The translations under genes were made by a program, and so were the position numbers. This document shows, piece after piece, positions 57,533 to 64,000 of a stretch of DNA of 64,000 bases. The stretch lies in contig JAKLGA010000004.1 in NCBI GenBank assembly GCA_022710975.1, positions 186,001 to 250,000 of the forward strand, written 5' to 3'. The first letter of the stretch is position 1; every line of letters starts with the position of its first letter. The notes under the pieces are model-generated. The model searched no databases. It was not told the origin of the DNA and was given only the letters and a program-made list of their open reading frames with translations. The stretch is from Myxococcota bacterium (GTDB lineage Bacteria; Myxococcota; B64-G9).

Positions 57533-59395
57533 ATGCTGTCCGTGCAGAACCTCTCCAAGTCCTTCGGTGGGCAGAAGATCTTCGAGGACGTGAGCTTCCT
57601 GCTCTCACCCGGCGAGCGCCTCGGGCTGGTCGGTCGCAACGGCCACGGCAAGACCACGCTGTTCCGGCTGATCGTCGGCGAGGAGCACCCGGACGCGGGC
57701 GAGATCAGCCTGTCGCGCGGCTACCGCCTGGGCTACCTGACCCAGGAGCTCGCCTTCCAGGGGCCGACGCTGCTCGACGAGGCCTGCCGCGGTCTCCAGC
57801 CCGAGAAGGCCGACGAGCGCTGGCGGGTGGAGAAGGTGCTGGCCGGGCTGGGCTTCTCCAGGGACGACCTCGCGCGCCACCCGGCGGTGTTCTCGGGGGG
57901 CTACCAGGTGCGTCTCAACCTGGCCAAGGTGCTGGTCGGCGAGCCGGACCTGCTGCTGCTCGACGAGCCGACCAACTACCTGGACGTGGTCTCCATCCGC
58001 TGGCTGTCGGAGTACCTGCGCGCCTGGCGGGGCGAGGTGTTCCTCATCACCCACGACCGCAAGTTCATGGACGACGTGGCCACCCACATCCTGGGCATCC
58101 ACCGCTGCAAGCTCCGCAAGGTGCGCGGCACGACCGAGAAGCTGTACGAGCAGCTCGCCCGCGAGGAGGAGGTCCACGAGAAGACCCGGCTGAACGACGA
58201 GCGCAAGCGGCGCGAGGTGGAGCTCTTCATCGAGCGCTTCCGGGCCAAGGCCACGCTCGCCTCGCGGGTGCAGTCGCGGGTCAAGTCGCTGGCCAAGATG
58301 GAGCGGCGCGAGAAGCTGGAGACCATCAAGGACCTCGAGTTCACCTTCCGCCACGAGCCCACCCCGGCCAAGACGCTGCTGACGGCCGCGGCCCTGACCT
58401 TCGGCTACGACCCCGAGGCGCCGCCGCTCATCCGCGACTTCTCGCTGGCGGTCGGGCCCACGGACCGGGTGTGCGTGATCGGCCAGAACGGCAAGGGCAA
58501 GACCACGCTGCTGCGGCTGCTGGTGGGCGATCTGTCGCCCGCGCGCGGCGAGCTCCACTGGCACCCGCGCACGCGGGTGGCCTACTACGCCCAGACGAAC
58601 GTGAAGCGCCTGGACGAGGGCCGCACGGTGGAGGAGGAGCTCATGTCCTCCGGCTGCGAGCGCCAGCGCGCCCGCGACCTGTGCGGCCTGATGATGTTCG
58701 AGGGCGACGACGCGCTGAAGCGCGTGGGGGTGCTCTCGGGCGGGGAGCGCAGCCGGGTGCTGCTGGCGAAGCTGCTGCTCACCCCCGCCAACCTGCTGGT
58801 GCTGGACGAGCCCACCAACCACCTGGACATGCAGTCCGCGGACGCCATGCTGACGGCGCTGGACGAGTACCCGGGCGCGGTGGTCATGGTCACCCACAAC
58901 GAGATGTTCCTGCACGCGCTCGCCAACCGGTTCGTGGTCTTCCAGGGCGGCGAGGTGAGCGTGTTCGAGGGCAGCTACCAGGACTTCCTGGAGAAGGTGG
59001 GCTGGGCAGGCGAGGAGCGGCCGGTGGCCAGGGCGCCCGAGGAGGACGAGGCGGCCGGCGGGCGCGGCCCGAACAGGCGCGAGCTGCGCCGCCTGCGGGC
59101 CGAGGTGATCACCCGCCAGGGCCGGGCGCTGGGACCGCTGGCCCAGCGCATCCAGGCGATCGAGGCGCGCATCGAGGAGCTCGAGGAGGCCGGCCGGGCG
59201 GCCGAGGCGGAGCTCGTCGCGCAGGCCACCAGCGGCGACGGCAAGCGGCTGGGAGACCTGGCGCGCGCCGTGCGCGAGGGCAAGGTCGAGATCGACCGCC
59301 TGTTCGACGAGCTGGAGGTGAAGAGCAAGCAGCACGCGGAGCTCGCCCAGGGCTTCACCGCCGAGCTCGCCGCGCTGGATTCCCAGGACAAGTAG
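57533..59395 (+). CDS. ABC-F ATPase (Uup/EttA-type translation or ribosome factor)
   Basis: A 620-residue protein with two ABC cassettes and no membrane domain, hence ABC-F. Cassette 1: Walker A GRNGHGKTT (34-42), signature SGGYQVRLNLAK, Walker B LLLLDEPTNYLD. Cassette 2: Walker A GQNGKGKTT (317-325), signature SGGERSRVLLAK, Walker B LLVLDEPTNHLD. The inter-domain arm (KRREVELFIERFRAKATLAS) and the charged coiled-coil C-terminus are typical. These proteins bind the ribosomal E site to regulate translation or confer antibiotic protection. ATG abuts the preceding stop. A hairpin-T-run follows the gene. Confidence 0.93.
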   Translation: MLSVQNLSKSFGGQKIFEDVSFLLSPGERLGLVGRNGHGKTTLFRLIVGEEHPDAGEISLSRGYRLGYLTQELAFQGPTLLDEACRGLQPEKADERWRVEKVLAGLGFSRDDLARHPAVFSGGYQVRLNLAKVLVGEPDLLLLDEPTNYLDVVSIRWLSEYLRAWRGEVFLITHDRKFMDDVATHILGIHRCKLRKVRGTTEKLYEQLAREEEVHEKTRLNDERKRREVELFIERFRAKATLASRVQSRVKSLAKMERREKLETIKDLEFTFRHEPTPAKTLLTAAALTFGYDPEAPPLIRDFSLAVGPTDRVCVIGQNGKGKTTLLRLLVGDLSPARGELHWHPRTRVAYYAQTNVKRLDEGRTVEEELMSSGCERQRARDLCGLMMFEGDDALKRVGVLSGGERSRVLLAKLLLTPANLLVLDEPTNHLDMQSADAMLTALDEYPGAVVMVTHNEMFLHALANRFVVFQGGEVSVFEGSYQDFLEKVGWAGEERPVARAPEEDEAAGGRGPNRRELRRLRAEVITRQGRALGPLAQRIQAIEARIEELEEAGRAAEAELVAQATSGDGKRLGDLARAVREGKVEIDRLFDELEVKSKQHAELAQGFTAELAALDSQDK

Positions 59396-59399
59396 GCGC

Positions 59400-59422
59400 A
59401 TCCTGGGCGGCAGGATCCTTTT
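59400..59422 (+). terminator. Probable Rho-independent terminator of the ABC-F gene
   Basis: ATCCTG-GGCGG-CAGGAT forms a six-base-pair hairpin followed by CCTTTT. The stem is short, but this is the clearest such site in the window. Confidence 0.5.
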
Positions 59423-59513
59423 ACAATTCCTTTTCCTCGGGCAGACCCGGCCGGGGCGCGGCGGGTGTTCCATGGGAGTCATGAACGAGCCCACGAACAA
59501 GGAGGTCCTCGTC

Positions 59514-60863
59514 ATGCGGAACCCGTGGAAGACCGTCGCCTGGTCGCTGTCGCTCGCCCTCGCCTTCACCCTCGCCCTGGGGGCGCTGGGCGCCGCGCCC
59601 GCCCTGGCCTCGGGCCCGGCCGAGCTCAAGGTGGCCGTGAGCCAGCCGGTGCTCGAGGCCGGCAAGCGCCAGGTGGCTTACCTCAAGGTGGCGCTGGTGG
59701 GCACGCCGCTGGTGGTCGCCACCGCGCGCGCGCCCATCAACCTGGCCATCGTCATCGATCGCTCGGGCTCGATGAGCGGCGCCAAGCTCGAGCACGCCAA
59801 GGACGCCGCCATCCAGGCCGTCTACAAGCTGGGGCCCCAGGACATCGTGTCGGTGGTGGCCTACGACCACAACGTGGACGTGCTGCTGCCGGCCACGCGG
59901 GCCAGCGACAAGGCCGAGATCGCCCGCGCCATCCAGCGCCTCTACCCGGGCGGCTCGACCGCGCTGTACGGCGGGGTGAGCCGCGGCTCCCAGGAGGTGC
60001 GCAAGTTCCTGGCGGAGAACCAGGTCAACCGCGTGCTGCTGCTGTCCGACGGCATGGCCAACGTGGGGCCGTCCTCGGTCGAGGCGCTGGGCATGCTGGG
60101 CGCGGCGCTCGGCAAGGAGGGCATCTCGGTCACCACCCTCGGGCTGGGGCTGGGCTACAACGAGGATCTGATGGTGCAGCTCGCGCGCATGAGCGACGGC
60201 AACCACGCCTTCATCGAGCACCCCTCGCAGCTCGCCCAGATCTTCCAGTACGAGTTCGGCGACCTCATGTCGGTGGTGGCCACCGACGTGGAGGTGCAGA
60301 TCGCCTGCCCGCGTGGGGTGCGGCCGGTGCGCGTGCTGGGGCGCGACGCCGAGGTGGCCGGCCAGATCGTCTCCACGCGCCTGAGCCAGCTCTACGGCAA
60401 GCAGGAGAAGTACATCCTGGTCGAGGTCGAGGTGGATCCCCAGGAGGCGGGCGCCCGCCTGGAGCTGGCCAAGGTGGCCGCGGCCTTCACCAGCGCCGAG
60501 AGCCGCGCGCGCGTGAGCCTCAACAGCCAGGCGGCCGTGGCCTTCAGCGCCTCCGCGGACGAGGCCCAGCGCAGCGTGGACCGGGACGTGACCGTGGCCG
60601 CGGTCGAGATGATCGCCAACGAGAACAACAAGCGCGCGCTGGCGCTGCGCGACCAGGGCCAGGTGGACCAGGCCCGCTCGGTGCTGCTGGGCAACGAGCG
60701 GTACCTCAACGACAACGCCGTGCGCTTCGGCTCCGACCGGCTGCTGAAGCAGGGCAAGATGAACCGGGCCGCCTCGGAGAACCTGGACGAGACCAACTGG
60801 AACAAGAACCGCAAGGGGCTGCGGAAGATGCAGTACGAGCTGGACTCGCAGCAGTCCTACTGA
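59514..60863 (+). CDS. Secreted von Willebrand factor type A (VWA) protein
   Basis: A 449-residue exported protein with a signal peptide (about 1-33, LSLALAFTLALGALGAAPALA). The VWA domain (about 75-245) has the MIDAS motif D82-R-S84-G-S86 (IVIDRSGSMSGAKL), PGGSTALYGGV and LLLSDGMANVGPSS. Downstream residues form a helical C-terminal domain (NKRALALRDQGQVDQARSVL) similar to other bacterial VWA surface proteins. AAGGAGG eight bases before ATG 59514 sets the start. The sensor kinase starts 21 bases downstream, so VWA, HK and RR look like one operon. Confidence 0.87.
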   Translation: MRNPWKTVAWSLSLALAFTLALGALGAAPALASGPAELKVAVSQPVLEAGKRQVAYLKVALVGTPLVVATARAPINLAIVIDRSGSMSGAKLEHAKDAAIQAVYKLGPQDIVSVVAYDHNVDVLLPATRASDKAEIARAIQRLYPGGSTALYGGVSRGSQEVRKFLAENQVNRVLLLSDGMANVGPSSVEALGMLGAALGKEGISVTTLGLGLGYNEDLMVQLARMSDGNHAFIEHPSQLAQIFQYEFGDLMSVVATDVEVQIACPRGVRPVRVLGRDAEVAGQIVSTRLSQLYGKQEKYILVEVEVDPQEAGARLELAKVAAAFTSAESRARVSLNSQAAVAFSASADEAQRSVDRDVTVAAVEMIANENNKRALALRDQGQVDQARSVLLGNERYLNDNAVRFGSDRLLKQGKMNRAASENLDETNWNKNRKGLRKMQYELDSQQSY

Positions 60864-60884
60864 GACGAGAGGAGCCCGCCCGCC

Positions 60885-62606
60885 TTGCGCGCCCGCCTGC
60901 TCATCGCCCTCCTGGCCATGGTGTTGCTGCCCCTCGGGCTGCTGGGCTGGCTGGGCGCCTGGCTGGTCGGCAGCCAGGAGCGCCTGGTGCGCCAGTCCTT
61001 CGAGGAGCTGGCGCTCGCCCAGCTCGGGGACTGGCGCGAAACCATCCACGCGGTGGTGGTCGAGCGCGAGCGGCGCCTGCTCGGCTCGCCCGAGCTGCTC
61101 GGGGCGTTGCGCGGCGACGCCGAGGCGCTGCGGGCCTACGTGCGCAAGAACCCGCTGGTGACCGCGCTGCTGGTGCTGGATCCGGAGGGCCGGCTGCTCC
61201 ACCCGCCGCCCTTCGGCCCACGCACCCAGCAGGAGGACGACTTCCTGCTGCGGGCCAAGCCGCTGCTCGAGGACCGCTCCGCGCTGGTGCAGCCGGTGGG
61301 GAACCCGGACCTCGAGGGCGTGGACCAGGGCAAGGACGCGAGGGACACCAGGGGCGCCAAGGACAATCTGGACACGAGGAGCGTCACCTGGGGCAAGGAC
61401 GTGGTGCCCGGGCAGCAGGTGGAGCAGCAGGCGCTCGCTCCGCCCCGGCCGGCCCCCCCGGCCGAGGCCGGCCCGGGCCGGGGCTGGTACGTGTGGTACC
61501 ACGGCAGCGACCTGGCCCTGCTCTTCTGGCAGCGGGAGCCCGGGGGAAGGGTGGTGGGGGCCGAGCTCGACCGGGCCCGGCTGATCGTCGACCTCATCGG
61601 CCGCCTGCCGGCGGGGGCGGGCGAGGAGCCCGGCGATCGCCCCCAGGCCGCCTACGCGCTGCTGGACGCGCGCGGGGAGGTGCTCTACCGCTGGGGCCCC
61701 TACCGGCCGCGCGGCGGCGAGGCCCCGGTGGCGCGCATGGCGCTGCGCGCCCCGCTGACCGCCTGGCAGCTCACGGTGTACGCCCCGCAGAGCAGCCTGG
61801 GCGGGGAGGGGGTGCGCCGGACGGGCTGGCTGACCCTCGGGCTGGGGCTGCTCGCCCTGGCGCTGGCGCTCGGTGGCCTGGCGTGGATCTTCTACCGCGA
61901 GCACACCCGCGGGCTGCGGCTGGCCGAGCGGCGGGTGAGCTTCGTCAACCAGGTGTCCCACGAGCTGAAGACGCCGCTGACCAACATCCGCATGTACGCC
62001 GAGCTGCTGGCCGAGCGCCTGGACGAGGACGACACGGACGCCGGGCGCTACCTGGGTGTGGTGGTGGCCGAGGGCCAGCGGCTGGGGCGGCTGATCGACA
62101 ACGTGCTCACCTTCGGCCGGCACCAGCGCGGGGCGCTGCGCCTGCGGTTCGCTCCCGCCGTGGCGGACGAGATCGTCCGGCGGGCCGTGGAGGGCTTCCG
62201 CCCGGCGCTGGCCGAGCGCGGGGTCGAGATCGAGCTCGCGCTGGGCGCGCCGGAGGCGCTCGGGCTGGACGCCGACGCGCTCACCCAGATCGTGGACAAC
62301 CTGCTCTCCAACGTGGAGAAGTACGGCGCCCAGGGTGGCCGCGTGCGCGTCGCCACCCGCCAGGAGGGCGCGCGCCTGGTGCTCGGCGTGGCCGACCAGG
62401 GCCCGGGCATCCCGGCCGGCGATCGCGAGCGGGTGTTCGCCCCGTTCGAGCGCCTGCAGGACGCGCTGACCGAGGGGGTGGCCGGGACCGGCATCGGGCT
62501 GGCCATCGTGCGCGAGCTGGCCCGGCTGCACGGCGGGGACGCCCGGGTGCTGCCCAGCGAGCGCGGGGCGGTGTTCGAGGTGACGCTGGAAGGGAGGCTC
62601 GCGTGA
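60885..62606 (+). CDS. Sensor histidine kinase
   Basis: A 573-residue membrane kinase. A TM helix at the N-terminus (5-28), an unassigned periplasmic domain (about 30-310), then TM2 (about 313-337, WLTLGLGLLALALALGGLAW). HisKA has the phosphoacceptor H359 in VSHELKTPLTN. HATPase has an N box (IVDNLLSNVEKYG), the G1 box (DQGPGIP) and GTGIGLAIVREL. The start is TTG 60885; GAGGAG lies about ten bases upstream. It overlaps the response-regulator start as GTGA and is its cognate kinase. Confidence 0.9.
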   Translation: MRARLLIALLAMVLLPLGLLGWLGAWLVGSQERLVRQSFEELALAQLGDWRETIHAVVVERERRLLGSPELLGALRGDAEALRAYVRKNPLVTALLVLDPEGRLLHPPPFGPRTQQEDDFLLRAKPLLEDRSALVQPVGNPDLEGVDQGKDARDTRGAKDNLDTRSVTWGKDVVPGQQVEQQALAPPRPAPPAEAGPGRGWYVWYHGSDLALLFWQREPGGRVVGAELDRARLIVDLIGRLPAGAGEEPGDRPQAAYALLDARGEVLYRWGPYRPRGGEAPVARMALRAPLTAWQLTVYAPQSSLGGEGVRRTGWLTLGLGLLALALALGGLAWIFYREHTRGLRLAERRVSFVNQVSHELKTPLTNIRMYAELLAERLDEDDTDAGRYLGVVVAEGQRLGRLIDNVLTFGRHQRGALRLRFAPAVADEIVRRAVEGFRPALAERGVEIELALGAPEALGLDADALTQIVDNLLSNVEKYGAQGGRVRVATRQEGARLVLGVADQGPGIPAGDRERVFAPFERLQDALTEGVAGTGIGLAIVRELARLHGGDARVLPSERGAVFEVTLEGRLA

Positions 62607-63337
62607 AGGTGCTCATCGCCGAGGACGATCGCCGCACCCGCCAGGGGCTGGTGGAGATCCTGGAGGGCGAGGGTTACCAGACGTTGCCGGCCGAGGACGG
62701 GCAGGTGGCGCTGGAGGTGTGGGCCAGGGAGCGGCCGGACGTGGTGCTGCTCGACATCATGATGCCCCGCGCCTCGGGCTACGACGTGTGCCGCGCCATC
62801 CGCAAGACGGACGAGCGGGTGCCCATCCTGTTCCTGTCGGCCAAGGGCGAGGAGCTGGACAAGGTGCTGGGGCTGGAGCTCGGTGCGGATGACTTCGTCA
62901 CCAAGCCGTTCGGGGTCAAGGAGGTGGTGGCCCGCATCCGCGCGGTCACCCGCCGGGCCCTCAACCGGGACAAGGACCGCCGGCCGGCCTCGTTCACCCT
63001 CGGCGACCTGACCGTCGACCCGGCCGAGCTGCGCGCCCGGCGCGGGCAGGAGGTGATCGAGCTCAGCTTGCGCGAGGTGAAGCTGCTCGAGCTGCTGCAG
63101 CGCAACCCCGGGGTGGTGCTGGATCGCGATCGCTTCTTCAACGAGGTGTGGGGCTACGATCACATGCCGAACAGCCGCACCCTCGATCAGCACATCTCCA
63201 AGCTGCGGAAACGCATCGAGCGCGATCCCAAGAACCCGGTCATCATCCAGACCGTGCACGGCGTGGGCTACCGCTGGGAGCCGGCGCCGCCGACCTCGCC
63301 CCCCCCGCCCCCGGTGAAGAAGTCGAAGGCCAGGTAG
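62603..63337 (+). CDS. Response regulator (OmpR/PhoB type)
   Basis: A 244-residue regulator. Receiver domain: acidic pair E7-D8-D9, phosphoacceptor D51 in VVLLDIMMPRASG, Thr/Ser (LSAK), and K in FVTKPFG. Winged-helix output domain: LTVDPAELRARRGQE, LSLREVKLLELL, NSRTLDQHISKLRKRIE and the terminal VHGVGYRWE. It binds DNA and activates genes. The GTG start follows GGGAGG by five bases and overlaps the kinase stop. The C-terminal tail (PPTSPPPPPVKKSK) is a short extension. Target genes are unknown. Confidence 0.93.
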   Translation: MKVLIAEDDRRTRQGLVEILEGEGYQTLPAEDGQVALEVWARERPDVVLLDIMMPRASGYDVCRAIRKTDERVPILFLSAKGEELDKVLGLELGADDFVTKPFGVKEVVARIRAVTRRALNRDKDRRPASFTLGDLTVDPAELRARRGQEVIELSLREVKLLELLQRNPGVVLDRDRFFNEVWGYDHMPNSRTLDQHISKLRKRIERDPKNPVIIQTVHGVGYRWEPAPPTSPPPPPVKKSKAR

Positions 63338-63342
63338 CGCGC

Positions 63343-64000
63343 TCAGCGCGGATCGGTCACCCGGCCCAGGAACAGGATCGCCCCGGTGGGCAGGTCGCGG
63401 ATCAGGTACACGAAGGGTCGGTCCAGGCTGAGCGCCATGAAGGGCGGGGCGCTGGTGTCGCCCACGATCACCGCGGTGGCCGCGGCCGCCTCGGTGCCGG
63501 CCTCGTTCACCGACACGAAGGCCTGGTGCAGCACGTCGTGGATCATCAGCGCGTGCTCGGGGTTCATCCCGGAGAAGTCGGCCGCCGGGCTGAAGGCCAC
63601 CTCCATGCCCAGGGCGGAGAGCAGCGCCTTGATGGAGAAGGTCTCGGTGGCGAACGTCCAGCGCGGCATGGCGAGCTCGACGGTGTACTCGCTCAGCCCG
63701 CCCAGGATGGCGCCGAGCTCCTCGCCGTCCAGCGTGGCCTCGAAGGTCTCGAAGGTGCCCGCGTCCGGGACCACCAGCACCATGTCCAGCTCCTCGCCGT
63801 CGTAGGGCAGGGCCACGGCCTGGTAGCCGGGCCCCTCGGCCCCCTGGAACTGGAAGGTCTGGTGCATGAGTGGCACCCGCGCGCTGGTGCCGTCCAGCAG
63901 GTGGAAGTCTCCGTCCGCCGTGTCCGCCTCCTCGAACGGCTGGTTCCAGGCGGCGTTGAAGTAGATGGCGTTGGTCAGCACCAGCTTGGTGTACTCGCTC
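63343..64000 (-). CDS. Serpin-family protease inhibitor (C-terminal part; N-terminus beyond window)
   Basis: The visible 219 or so residues are the C-terminal half of a serpin, running off the right edge with no start. Marks of the fold: LTNAIYFNAAWNQPFE (strand s3A, Asn-Ala-Ile-Tyr-Phe), LDMVLVVPD, a reactive-centre loop hinge VNEAGTEAAAATAVIV, and the closing PFMALSLDRPFVYLIRD...GAILFLGRV. The hinge P17-P8 consensus (E-x-G-T-E-A-A-A-A-T) is intact, so it is probably inhibitory; the P1-P1' bond lies near VGDTSAPP. A secreted inhibitor of serine or cysteine proteases is likely. Confidence 0.9.
   Translation of the reverse strand, partial: SEYTKLVLTNAIYFNAAWNQPFEEADTADGDFHLLDGTSARVPLMHQTFQFQGAEGPGYQAVALPYDGEELDMVLVVPDAGTFETFEATLDGEELGAILGGLSEYTVELAMPRWTFATETFSIKALLSALGMEVAFSPAADFSGMNPEHALMIHDVLHQAFVSVNEAGTEAAAATAVIVGDTSAPPFMALSLDRPFVYLIRDLPTGAILFLGRVTDPR

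Overview
The window is from a high-GC Gram-negative bacterium, most likely of the Myxococcota (deltaproteobacterial) type. The grounds are: about 70% G+C in sampled coding lines; many lipoproteins with Cys-rich 'CGDDGCGGSCG' arrays; PEGA, FGE-sulfatase, DUF1566-like, Lamin-tail, thrombospondin-3 and AgmX/PglI-like C-terminal domains; and a giant Ser/Thr-kinase/histidine-kinase hybrid. No rRNA, tRNA or CRISPR array was seen.

Layout. (1) 1-13.4 kb is accessory and defence-like: the start of a type I methyltransferase (hsdM, leftward, cut by the edge), an HNH_2-type endonuclease, an AT-richer insert at about 2.14-4.24 kb, a truncated sulfur-binding-domain-like restriction gene, a small zinc ribbon, an unrecognised three-gene leftward operon (hairpin/coiled-coil protein, tail-anchored coiled-coil protein, PD-(D/E)XK-like protein), an ankyrin protein, a large secreted protein, a gspG fragment, an EVE-like/HNH endonuclease and a second decayed copy of the truncated restriction gene. 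The AT-richer insert looks like a compact graspetide (omega-ester RiPP) cluster: a 78-residue precursor with two T-[K/R]-T-x-x-R-E-E-S-D-Q-D units, an overlapping MvdD-like ATP-grasp ligase and a membrane protein with a collagen-like tail. This is the best candidate for an undescribed system here.

(2) 13.4-34 kb is a cell-envelope region: lipoproteins, Cys-rich lipoproteins (one with an HELGH metalloprotease motif), an outer-membrane barrel, and proteins that share a CQIE[L/I]G module joined to FGE-sulfatase or other domains. It also has a 500-bp tandem gene duplication and a dispersed 3'-end repeat. (3) 33-41.7 kb holds a metallophosphoesterase, a doubled AgmX/PglI-like protein, a secreted M16 metalloprotease and more lipoproteins. 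(4) 41.8-48.3 kb is one 2161-residue signalling gene: TPR, beta-propeller, Y_Y_Y-like, TM, AAA-type ATPase, Ser/Thr kinase, GAF, histidine kinase. (5) 48.4-64 kb is mixed: YfiR/TonB-like protein, PilZ protein, RlmJ, DnaJ-zinc-finger membrane protein, Sel1 and TPR lipoproteins, C_GCAxxG_C_C protein, DUF2914-type membrane protein, ABC-F ATPase, a VWA/sensor-kinase/response-regulator operon and a serpin cut by the right edge.

Regulation. Several genes lack a Shine-Dalgarno sequence. Instead they carry a TTGNNN - 17 bp - TACNNN promoter whose -10 box ends 6 or 7 bases before ATG, which suggests leaderless mRNAs. Most other genes have clear GGAGG-type ribosome binding sites, and these were used to choose starts.
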